7,597 nt of DNA from Methanobacterium sp. UBA353. Its GTDB lineage: Archaea > Methanobacteriota > Methanobacteria > Methanobacteriales > Methanobacteriaceae. Position numbers and translations under genes: made by a program. The stretch's first letter is position 1, and the number at the start of each line of letters is the position of its first letter. The notes beneath the pieces were generated by a model. That model had not been told where the DNA came from. It searched no databases and worked only from the letters and a program-made list of their open reading frames with translations. Shown here piece after piece: positions 1 to 5,320 of the stretch. Location: NCBI GenBank assembly GCA_002496805.1, contig DALO01000026.1, forward strand, positions 6,158-13,754. Direction: 5' to 3'.

Positions 1-1
1 A

Positions 2-61
2 CAAGGCGTTAAGATGGTACATCAAGGAACATCTATCCTCCTCGATCCAACACAAAATTAA
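2..61 (+). CDS. 3' end of an unidentified gene (partial)
   Basis: An open frame enters from the left edge and ends at TAA 59-61, giving 19 C-terminal residues that include VHQGTSILLDP. The text reads like a real protein C-terminus, with strand-forming residues and a glycine turn, but it is too short to name. It converges on the metallopeptidase gene with about 30 bases between the two stops. Confidence 0.5.
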   Translation, partial: QGVKMVHQGTSILLDPTQN

Positions 62-66
62 CAAGC

Positions 67-81
67 TAAAAAGATCAAAAT
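67..81 (-). terminator. T-rich terminator of the metallopeptidase gene
   Basis: Read on the minus strand this is a T-rich stretch (TTTTGATCTTTTTAG) starting about 10 bases past the metallopeptidase stop. It has no strong hairpin. Oligo-T alone is the usual archaeal termination signal. Confidence 0.35.
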
Positions 82-90
82 AACAAACTC

Positions 91-774
91 TTATAAACGA
101 ATTCTGTCCTTATTTTTAGGTATTCCGTTTTTCACAGTGATCCAATGGTTATCATGGTATAGTTCATATTCTCTAAAACAACAGGGAATACCCTTAGCTT
201 GGGTTGCATCCGGGTTGTCCATAAGCTGGAAATGAAGATGAGGAGCGGTAGAGTTACCAGAGTGACCTACATTTCCTATAAGATCTCCGGATTTGATTAA
301 ATCACCATTTCTTACCTTCACTGAATCAGTTTTCATATGGCCCAAAAAGGCCCATACTCCCTTAAACATTCCTTCACCCTGAATTATCACGAAATTGCCA
401 GTTATATCCTGAATGTTATGTTTATAGGGATCGAAAAACAGGGCATTTTTAAAAGCCACTGTAATATCATGGAAAGGCTGTACTGGGTCCCGTTCAGAGT
501 GCCCGTCTAAAGATTCAACCACTTGGCCAGAGATGGGTGCATAGATAGGTTTCCCGTAGGCATAACAATCATTTAGATGCACTTGGCCTAAAATATGATC
601 TATAGTGCTTTTTCTGTGGAATTTCACTGATTTTTGGGTCCAGTCAACTTGTAAAAGGTCGAAGGCATATGTCTGTGCAAGATAATCAGTACCATGGCTG
701 GGAACTTTAGTACCAGGACTGTTTAACACCATCCACTCACCCCTAAGAGGTGCTTCTATGGGGGCAAGTTCCAT
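91..774 (-). CDS. M23-type zinc metallopeptidase domain protein
   Basis: Encodes 227 residues of the M23 (LytM/lysostaphin-like) fold; family members are zinc endopeptidases that mostly cut peptide bridges of cell walls. With the start at 774, the second metal motif is P-H-L-H-F with His179 and His181. The LGHM histidine is His146, and the core GDLIKSGDLIGNVGHSGNS (about 157-175) matches the family. The first motif is divergent: instead of compact HxxxD the candidates are His27 and Asp39 (in Y-A-F-D). An ATG lies at 786, but GGAGGT at 784-779 is inside that reading and is placed to serve the ATGs at 777 and 774, so 774 is preferred. No signal peptide or membrane segment is visible, so it is probably cytoplasmic. 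That is odd for a wall enzyme, and pseudomurein lacks glycine bridges. A TATA box at 813-822 gives it its own promoter. Fold call fairly sure; substrate unknown. Confidence 0.82.
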   Translation of the reverse strand: MELAPIEAPLRGEWMVLNSPGTKVPSHGTDYLAQTYAFDLLQVDWTQKSVKFHRKSTIDHILGQVHLNDCYAYGKPIYAPISGQVVESLDGHSERDPVQPFHDITVAFKNALFFDPYKHNIQDITGNFVIIQGEGMFKGVWAFLGHMKTDSVKVRNGDLIKSGDLIGNVGHSGNSTAPHLHFQLMDNPDATQAKGIPCCFREYELYHDNHWITVKNGIPKNKDRIRL

Positions 775-778
775 CATT

Positions 779-784
779 ACCTCC
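779..784 (-). promoter_or_regulatory. Ribosome binding site that decides the peptidase start
   Basis: Minus-strand GGAGGT, followed by A-ATG-ATG. It lies inside the first possible codons (ATG at 786), so that ATG is unlikely to be the start. The ATG at 774 has a 4-base spacing and the one at 777 a 1-base spacing. Confidence 0.65.
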
Positions 785-812
785 ATTAATATCTGACTTA
801 TGACTATGTCAC

Positions 813-822
813 TATATTTATT
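813..822 (-). promoter_or_regulatory. TATA box of the peptidase gene
   Basis: Minus-strand AATAAATATA. Its centre is near 817, predicting transcription from about 790. The leader would be some 16 bases and carry the GGAGGT site, which again argues against the upstream ATG at 786. Confidence 0.5.
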
Positions 823-860
823 GTTTCAATCTTTTTAAGACAATAGTTATGGATTATTTT

Positions 861-1067
861 TCATTCAATGGAAGTGCATTCCCAGGTTTCAGCTTCAGTG
901 TCTATGGTGGCATATAATTCTGTTTTCACATCCTTAAAAAGGTCTTCACATCCAAATTCTAGATCTGTTGCTTTTTTAACTGCATACATTCTGCCCCGTG
1001 CACTTTTGACCACTATATCGCCTTCACGGGTTATTCCTACCACTAATTGTTTGATTTCTTTTGCCAT
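861..1067 (-). CDS. Small conserved-looking protein, 68 residues, unknown function
   Basis: I do not recognise this family. The protein is soluble and charged, starts MAKEIKQLVV, and has an alternating hydrophobic pattern that suggests a small beta-rich fold (QLVVGITREGDIVV, then GRMYAVKK, then TELYATIDTEAETWEC). Cys40 and Cys64 are the only cysteines; there is no CxxC motif, membrane segment or signal peptide. The ATG at 1067 is chosen because GGAGTTGAT (1080-1072), one mismatch from the archaeal GGAGGTGAT, precedes it closely; a TTG at 1076 lies inside that site. It is on the same strand as the peptidase gene, about 90 bases upstream of it, but the peptidase has its own TATA box, so cotranscription is uncertain. 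An antisense open frame over the same bases is taken as a shadow. Confidence 0.75.
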   Translation of the reverse strand: MAKEIKQLVVGITREGDIVVKSARGRMYAVKKATDLEFGCEDLFKDVKTELYATIDTEAETWECTSIE

Positions 1068-1071
1068 TTTT

Positions 1072-1080
1072 ATCAACTCC
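1072..1080 (-). promoter_or_regulatory. Ribosome binding site of the 68-residue protein gene
   Basis: Minus-strand GGAGTTGAT, 8 of 9 matches to the archaeal consensus, 4 bases before ATG 1067 (9 bases counted from the GGAG core). Confidence 0.6.
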
Positions 1081-1283
1081 CAAATAACTCTTACTTAGAT
1101 AGGGTACAGCTTCTAATTCCATTAATTCCTATGTAACTTTCAGGACCTATATTTTATCTATTTGTTGTAATCATGCTAGGCAGTGTTTTTCTACAATAAT
1201 TGTTAAGGAAGTTTCTTTGAGAATAGGGGGTTCCATTAATTTCAAATTTTTTAACCAAATCAGTTATAAACTACTTTTTAGCC

Positions 1284-1763
1284 TTACTTTAACATTCGGG
1301 CATAACTCTCCTCTAAACTCCATAGTTTATGAGCGTAATCCACAATTTCCATCATGTGCAAGTACTTCATCCTGGGAGTTATCTTAATGACTTTTCTATC
1401 TATTTTGTCCATGTACCGGCCGTAATAGTTGTTTCTGGGTTTTTTGTATTCATCATCCATAATGGAAACATAGTTGTAGGTAAAATTCATCTTCCTATCC
1501 GGATTGAAAATGTTCTCCAGTTCTTCACTGATGTTAACCACTAATCCCTGGACCAGCTTCACCTCTTCCAAATCCACCAACCGGCCTTTTTCCATGTTTT
1601 TAGCGTTGATCTGGTAAATACCATCTAAGTATTCTCTGATCTCGCTTTGCCATTTTTCTAATTCTTTACTGGGGAAAATTAGAATGTTTTCGGTTTTTCG
1701 GAATAGGTGAGGCTTGTAAATTAACACTTTTCTGCGGTCAATAATCCCGTAACTACGTTTCAT
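1284..1763 (-). CDS. Uncharacterised protein, 159 residues, probable paralogue of its upstream neighbour
   Basis: Not recognised. The protein is soluble, highly charged and probably mixed alpha/beta. Its N-terminal part has short strands around VLIY (13-16) and ENILIF (25-30), then helices around 33-52 and 64-88. A basic, tyrosine-rich middle (NNYYGRYMDKIDRK, 111-124) and a C-terminal helix follow. No metal, nucleotide or membrane motif is visible. The ATG at 1763 is preferred over a TTG at 1772; no good ribosome binding site precedes it. It follows the 128-residue gene on the same strand after about 60 bases, so an operon is likely. Residues 11-86 align without a gap shift to the same positions of that neighbour (see findings), which suggests tandem duplication. 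Confidence 0.72.
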   Translation of the reverse strand: MKRSYGIIDRRKVLIYKPHLFRKTENILIFPSKELEKWQSEIREYLDGIYQINAKNMEKGRLVDLEEVKLVQGLVVNISEELENIFNPDRKMNFTYNYVSIMDDEYKKPRNNYYGRYMDKIDRKVIKITPRMKYLHMMEIVDYAHKLWSLEESYARMLK

Positions 1764-1823
1764 CCCAACCAAAACCAGTCAATACAATAACCTTTGGTGC
1801 ACGTTAAAAAATAATTCATTAGT

Positions 1824-2210
1824 TTATAAAAAGTTCAGAGCTTTCCTAGATTCTTTAGAATGTTCACCTAAAGATTCTAACACATCATCTTCTCTTATTT
1901 TAACTGGATTGTCCAGGTAGGTGTCCAGATAACTTTGGGTTGGCTTGACACTGAGAAATGAGTCTAATTCTGAATTTATTATATGAATCTTTTCCATTAT
2001 CCAGTACCAGTGACCAATCAACTTTCTATTATCTTCCTGATCCTGAAGTTGATCCATTAAGAAAATATCATGCACCTGGTTATGCATAGCTACGTAAGTT
2101 CTCCTAAACTCTTCTTTTGAATAAATAATAACTTCTTCACGATCATGGAAAGAATCAGAATCATATAACATGGCCTTCATCCCTAATGGTATTCCCTGAC
2201 TAACTCTCAT
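1824..2210 (-). CDS. Uncharacterised protein, 128 residues, first gene of a two-gene unit
   Basis: Not recognised. The protein is soluble and acidic/charged, with no membrane segment or signal peptide. Strand-like AMLY (13-16) and EEVIIY (25-30) are followed by helices rich in His, Gln, Asp and Trp (about 32-86), then a polar tail ending KESRKALNFL. A longer reading from GTG 2228 exists, but GGAGGTGA (2226-2219) lies within it and is 8 bases before ATG 2210, so 2210 is the start. The leader upstream contains nine consecutive C on the coding strand and a hairpin that can cover the ribosome binding site. It is divergent from the tsaC-like gene across a region holding a 16-bp palindrome. Its fold layout mirrors that of the 159-residue product downstream. 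Confidence 0.75.
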   Translation of the reverse strand: MRVSQGIPLGMKAMLYDSDSFHDREEVIIYSKEEFRRTYVAMHNQVHDIFLMDQLQDQEDNRKLIGHWYWIMEKIHIINSELDSFLSVKPTQSYLDTYLDNPVKIREDDVLESLGEHSKESRKALNFL

Positions 2211-2218
2211 GATAACTT

Positions 2219-2247
2219 TCACCTCCACTTTATGGGGGGGGGTGGAG
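2219..2247 (-). promoter_or_regulatory. Leader hairpin with C9 tract covering the ribosome binding site
   Basis: In the minus-strand transcript CTCCAC (2247-2242) can pair with GTGGAG (2228-2223). The GGAG of GTGGAG is the core of the GGAGGTGA binding site (2226-2219). The 13-base loop holds most of a run of nine C (2242-2234). Translation of the 128-residue protein could therefore depend on opening this 6-bp stem. The pairing is read from the sequence; regulation is inference. Confidence 0.45.
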
Positions 2248-2342
2248 TACTATAACTTGGGGATAGGTCAAGGAATTTGAGGTAGAGAGCACAAGAAAAT
2301 TAATCATAGTAGTATATTTTTTGTCAAAAATATTATATAATG

Positions 2343-2358
2343 CCCTAATTAATTAGGG
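2343..2358. repeat. Perfect 16-bp palindrome, candidate operator
   Basis: CCCTAATTAATTAGGG is fully self-complementary and lies between divergent genes, one base from a TATA-like palindrome. The symmetry fits a homodimeric regulator such as a winged-helix protein. The protein is unknown. Confidence 0.45.
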
Positions 2359-2461
2359 TGATAACCGAAGAGTCATTTTTCTGACTATAAGTTCATTTTT
2401 TGGTGTTATTTCATGTTTATCTCTAAATTGGATACATTATATGCTCCACTAAATTTGGTCT

Positions 2462-2474
2462 AAAAAATATATAC
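2462..2474 (+). promoter_or_regulatory. TATA box of the tsaC-like gene, leaderless geometry
   Basis: AAAAAATATATAC is centred near 2470, about 27 bases before the A of ATG 2497. Transcription is predicted to begin at or very near the start codon. Confidence 0.5.
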
Positions 2475-2496
2475 TTTGGAGTTTAAGGAATATCAG

Positions 2497-3114
2497 ATGA
2501 AACTTATTAAAATCAATCCAGAGAATCCAGAGACAGCAAAAATTGAAATGGCCCGGGAAATATTACGCCAAGGCGGGACCCTTGTCTACCCTACCGACAC
2601 AGTTTACGGTCTGGCAGCAAACATATTCCATGAAAAAGCTGTTTTGAATATTTATGAAATAAAAAAAAGGTCAAAAGACAAACCTATCTCTATTTGCCTG
2701 TCACAAACACAAGATATCAAAACAGTGGCACAATTGAGTCCTGATCTGGAGAAGATAATTCAGGAAATCCTCCCAGGATCTTACACTCTAATTTTGAACA
2801 AGAATGAAAATCTACAATCTAGAGTCACTGCGGGAACAGATAAAATTGGGATCAGAATTCCAAATAACCTTATTTGCAGGGAACTTTCCAGGAAATTTCC
2901 TATAACTACCACTAGTGCCAACATATCTGGCCACCAGCCTCCTTTATCTGCCAGGGAAGCACAAAAAGAGTTGGATGACAAGCCAGATATGATCCTTGAT
3001 TCTGGTCCCTGCAGTGGTGGAGTTTCATCTACGGTTGTGGATCTCACAGTTACTCCTCCACGCATCGTAAGGGAAGGTGCAGGGATGAAGAAACTGCTCT
3101 CAATAATAAAATAG
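2497..3114 (+). CDS. tsaC: Threonylcarbamoyl-AMP synthase (YrdC/Sua5 family)
   Basis: Makes L-threonylcarbamoyl-AMP from threonine, bicarbonate and ATP, the first step of t6A modification at position 37 of ANN-decoding tRNAs; the KEOPS complex (Kae1) then transfers the group. It acts in the cytoplasm. At 205 residues it is the short single-domain YrdC/TsaC type, without the Sua5 C-terminal domain. Visible family motifs are PTDTVYGL (32-39), the basic KKRSKDKP (56-63), RIPNN (120-124), TTSANISG (138-145) and GPCSGGVSSTVVDLT (170-184). The ATG at 2497 is chosen over TTG 2476 because the TATA box at 2462-2474 places transcription start near 2497, and only weak AAGGAA precedes it. radB follows after about 100 bases with its own TATA box. 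The MTH1692 protein, which I recall as a structurally solved YrdC homologue, would be the likely orthologue. Family call very secure. Confidence 0.95.
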   Translation: MKLIKINPENPETAKIEMAREILRQGGTLVYPTDTVYGLAANIFHEKAVLNIYEIKKRSKDKPISICLSQTQDIKTVAQLSPDLEKIIQEILPGSYTLILNKNENLQSRVTAGTDKIGIRIPNNLICRELSRKFPITTTSANISGHQPPLSAREAQKELDDKPDMILDSGPCSGGVSSTVVDLTVTPPRIVREGAGMKKLLSIIK

Positions 3115-3148
3115 TAAGTAGAGTAATGGAGATTAAGGTCTAAACCAA

Positions 3149-3157
3149 TTATATTTA
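3149..3157 (+). promoter_or_regulatory. TATA box of radB
   Basis: TTATATTTA preceded by AAACCAA, a plausible BRE. It predicts transcription from about 3180 and a leader of roughly 37 bases before ATG 3217. Confidence 0.4.
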
Positions 3158-3207
3158 TTCAGGAAGGATTTAATAAGATAAATAGAGATTTAATTATAAT
3201 TAATAAT

Positions 3208-3211
3208 GAGG
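3208..3211 (+). promoter_or_regulatory. Ribosome binding site of radB
   Basis: GAGG followed by ATTAA and then ATG 3217. The 5-base spacing fits and fixes the start of radB. Confidence 0.5.
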
Positions 3212-3216
3212 ATTAA

Positions 3217-3915
3217 ATGTCAGAAATTCTATCCAACATGGAACAGAAGGGTAAAATACTCACATCTTCCCCGATCGACTCTCTTATTGGGGGAGGGGTT
3301 GAAAAAGGAGTTATAACTCAGTTTTACGGCCCTCCAGGATCAGGTAAGACTAACATAGCACTCAATCTCCTTGTTCAATCCGCCAGTAACGGGGGCAAAA
3401 GCATATTCATAGATACTGAGGGTGGATTATCTATTGAAAGAGTTAAACAAATATCTGGAACAGATTTCATCCAATTGGCTCCGAATATACTAGTATTTGA
3501 ACCGTCCACATTCGCTGAACAGGATTCTGTCCTGCGCAGAGTTGAACAAATGATTTTATCGGGGGAAAATGTGGAACTCATCATTTTAGACTCGGCAGTA
3601 GCTCTTTATCGGGTTCTTGATGGTGATTCATCCCAGATAAAAAGGGAATTGGGAAAGCAGATGGGGCTTCTCACTAAACTCGCCCGCAAACACAACATAG
3701 CAGTGGTGATCACCAACCAGGTATACGCCAGTTTTGAGGGGGACGGGATGGTAGAACCTGTAGGGGGAACTATCCTCAAATATCGTAGTAAAATCATGAT
3801 TGAACTGGAAAGAGGCGATATCAGTGGGGAAAGATATGCCATCTTAAAAAGGCACCGTAGCCGACCTGAGGGACTGCGCACCCGTTTTTTTATTGTTGAT
3901 AGTGGGCTCCGGTGA
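3217..3915 (+). CDS. radB: DNA repair and recombination protein RadB
   Basis: RadB is the archaeal RecA-superfamily paralogue of RadA. It binds DNA, hydrolyses ATP only weakly and is thought to help RadA at recombination sites, much like the eukaryotic Rad51 paralogues. This 232-residue protein is the RecA core alone, lacking the N-terminal helix-hairpin-helix domain of RadA, as expected for RadB. Motifs: PIDSLIGGGVEKG (19-31), Walker A GPPGSGKT (38-45), FIDTEGG with Glu68, Walker B LIILD (121-125) and the TNQVY element (166-170) ahead of the DNA-binding loop. The C-terminus has RYAILKRHRSRPEG, a basic stretch typical of the family. Start ATG 3217 follows GAGG at a 5-base spacing. It lies between the tsaC-like and aminotransferase genes on the same strand, with gaps of about 100 and 180 bases that carry promoter-like elements. 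Intact in all motifs. Confidence 0.96.
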   Translation: MSEILSNMEQKGKILTSSPIDSLIGGGVEKGVITQFYGPPGSGKTNIALNLLVQSASNGGKSIFIDTEGGLSIERVKQISGTDFIQLAPNILVFEPSTFAEQDSVLRRVEQMILSGENVELIILDSAVALYRVLDGDSSQIKRELGKQMGLLTKLARKHNIAVVITNQVYASFEGDGMVEPVGGTILKYRSKIMIELERGDISGERYAILKRHRSRPEGLRTRFFIVDSGLR

Positions 3916-3940
3916 AGGGATAGTTTTAAATTAAGTGATG

Positions 3941-3950
3941 ATATAAATTA
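3941..3950 (+). promoter_or_regulatory. Possible TATA box ahead of the aminotransferase leader
   Basis: ATATAAATTA, predicting a transcript from about 3970. This would place the small leader ORF at 3984 and the inverted repeat at 4033-4079 in the RNA. A second candidate (CTTTATTTAAC near 3974) would start the RNA near 4000, inside the leader ORF. Confidence 0.3.
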
Positions 3951-3983
3951 GGTTAAGATAAAATAGAACTTTATTTAACATTC

Positions 3984-4049
3984 ATGATGGTATTTTGGCG
4001 ATTACCAATAGGCTTAAATGTTTTGGTTATGGTAATCCTAAATTACTAA
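3984..4049 (+). other. Possible 21-codon leader peptide ORF
   Basis: ATG ATG at 3984 opens a frame to TAA 4047-4049 coding a hydrophobic peptide: MMVFWRLPIG, then a Val/Leu/Ile/Met-rich stretch ending NY. The stop codon lies inside the left arm of the downstream inverted repeat (4044-4053). No ribosome binding site precedes it, so translation would need leaderless initiation. It may be chance. Confidence 0.25.
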
Positions 4050-4079
4050 TTTTACAATAAAAATTAGTAGCTAAGATTA
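4033..4079 (+). promoter_or_regulatory. Inverted repeat / leader hairpin before the aminotransferase gene
   Basis: The inner arms TACTAATTTT (4044-4053) and AAAATTAGTA (4060-4069) are a perfect 10-bp match around a 6-base loop. The outer arms TAATCCTA (4033-4040) and TAAGATTA (4072-4079) match at 7 of 8. It ends 17 bases before ATG 4097. It could be an RNA hairpin or an operator. No T-run follows, so it is not a simple terminator. Confidence 0.5.
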
Positions 4080-4096
4080 GCTGTGTGTTGAGAGAT

Positions 4097-5257
4097 ATGA
4101 TTTCACCCAAAAAGTATGCTAAAGTAGCAAAGGTACTGCCTAAAGGATTCAAAACAGCTAATGAATTCTTTAACTACGTTTACAATGATCCGGATATGAT
4201 CTGGATGGGGCAAAACACCAACCATCTCCATGATCATAATGGAATTGTAGAGGCAATGATCGCCAGCATCCGGTGGAATGATTACTGTAAATACCCACCA
4301 CCAGAAGGTTTTCCACGTTTAAGGGAACTTATCATGGAAGATTTAGGATTGGGTAGTGAATATGATATTCTGGTAACTGCCGGGGCCACAGAATCACTTT
4401 ATTTATGTGCCAATGACATATTGGAACCGGAAAATAACACAATCACTTGTGACCCGGGATATCTCATTATTGATAATTTCGCCAGCCGGTTTGGGGACCA
4501 TGTTAAATCAATTCCCATATACAACGACCAATGTGGCTATAAACTCACCCCTCAACTGGTAAGGGATAATTTGGATAAGAACACCAAATTGGTATCCCTA
4601 GTTGATCCCCTAAACCCATTGGGATCATCCTACACCAAGGAAGAGCGAAAAGAATTTAAGGATATTGCCGAAGATCATGAGATCTACATGTTACATGACA
4701 TCACCTATCGTGATTTTGCACAGGAACATCAACTCATGGCAGAGATATGTCCAGAGTACACAGTCACAGTGTACAGTTTCTCCAAGATATATGGTATGGC
4801 TGGCATGAGGATCGGTGCAGTAGTAGGAGTTCCTGAAATAATCAACTCAATACGTTCCATTGTCATCAACGACTTGGGAACCAACCTGGTAGCTCAGAAC
4901 GGGGCTATGACGGCCATAGAATCCAAACCAAAATGGTTGGAAAGAGTAAAAAACATCACTCGCCAGAACCAGGACATCATCAAACAAGCAGTAGATCAAG
5001 TTGAAGGGGCTTTCATAGCAGTCTACCCATCTGATGGGAATATGATGGCTATCGACATGGGTGATACTGGCGTTACACCTCAAGAAATGGCTGATTACCT
5101 TATCGAGCGTAAAATATTTGCCAGAGAAGGATCTTACACTAGTAAAAAATTCGGGCACCGCTATCTCAGGGTGAGCTTTTCCATACCTTCCCAACAAGTG
5201 GAGTACTTTGCTAAATGTTTCCTGGAAGGTATGGAAACCTTGAAAACTTCCAAATAA
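4097..5257 (+). CDS. PLP-dependent class I/II aminotransferase
   Basis: A 386-residue fold-type I aminotransferase that moves an amino group between an amino acid and a 2-oxoacid. Key residues: the PLP Schiff-base lysine Lys230 in YSFSKIYGMAGMRIG, with Arg238 for the phosphate, Asp201 and Tyr204 in HDITYRD, AGATES (95-100) for phosphate binding, Asn173 in DPLNPLG, and Arg358 in YLRVSF as the likely carboxylate-binding arginine. Length is usual for the family. The familiar NPNNPTG is changed to DPLNPLG, which sets it apart from textbook aspartate aminotransferases. Substrate cannot be read from sequence; annotators might call it aspartate or histidinol-phosphate aminotransferase. ATG 4097 is preferred over GTG 4085 and TTG 4088, although only a weak TGAGAGAT site precedes it. 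A strong hairpin and a possible leader peptide precede the gene, and an oligo-T terminator follows it. Confidence 0.93.
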   Translation: MISPKKYAKVAKVLPKGFKTANEFFNYVYNDPDMIWMGQNTNHLHDHNGIVEAMIASIRWNDYCKYPPPEGFPRLRELIMEDLGLGSEYDILVTAGATESLYLCANDILEPENNTITCDPGYLIIDNFASRFGDHVKSIPIYNDQCGYKLTPQLVRDNLDKNTKLVSLVDPLNPLGSSYTKEERKEFKDIAEDHEIYMLHDITYRDFAQEHQLMAEICPEYTVTVYSFSKIYGMAGMRIGAVVGVPEIINSIRSIVINDLGTNLVAQNGAMTAIESKPKWLERVKNITRQNQDIIKQAVDQVEGAFIAVYPSDGNMMAIDMGDTGVTPQEMADYLIERKIFAREGSYTSKKFGHRYLRVSFSIPSQQVEYFAKCFLEGMETLKTSK

Positions 5258-5290
5258 CTATTTTTTTCTTTTAATCTATTTTTTTTTATT
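5258..5290 (+). terminator. Oligo-T terminator after the aminotransferase gene
   Basis: Directly after the TAA come a run of seven T (5261-5267), TTTT a little later, and a longer T-run near 5279-5287. Successive T-tracts of this kind are the standard archaeal terminator. This ends the plus-strand block. Confidence 0.7.
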
Positions 5291-5320
5291 TTAAAAAAAG
5301 TCAAATATTTTTCCCGTCAT

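Larger units (their letters stand above)
2229..2496. other. Divergent intergenic region
   Basis: No gene is seen. It contains the promoters of the 128-residue gene (leftward) and the tsaC-like gene (rightward), a palindromic TATA-like ATTATATAAT at 2332-2341, a perfect palindrome at 2343-2358 and a second TATA-like element near 2436-2443. Confidence 0.6.

Noticed and set aside
868..1098. Plus-strand open frame opposite the 68-residue gene
   Set aside because: It has no ribosome binding site, its composition is unlike a protein, and the minus-strand frame has a near-consensus site and coding texture.
1171..1236. Minus-strand 21-codon ORF starting MEPPILKETS
   Set aside because: The text is protein-like, but there is no ribosome binding site, no well placed TATA box and no neighbour that explains it. 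It is too short to support.
1077..1283. Possible promoter for the 68-residue gene (TATA-like AAAATATAGG on the minus strand near 1145-1155)
   Set aside because: It is about 80 bases from the start codon with a weak match. Noted but not supported as a feature.
2234..2242. G-quadruplex at the nine-G run
   Set aside because: Only one long G run with one GG nearby is present; four tracts are needed for an intramolecular quadruplex.
2781..3065. Antisense open frame inside the tsaC-like gene
   Set aside because: A shadow of a secure gene with conserved motifs in the sense frame.
3375..3881. Two antisense open frames inside radB
   Set aside because: Shadows of radB, which has complete Walker motifs in the sense frame.
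4847..5197. Antisense open frame inside the aminotransferase gene
   Set aside because: A shadow. The sense strand carries Arg358 and the conserved C-terminal domain.
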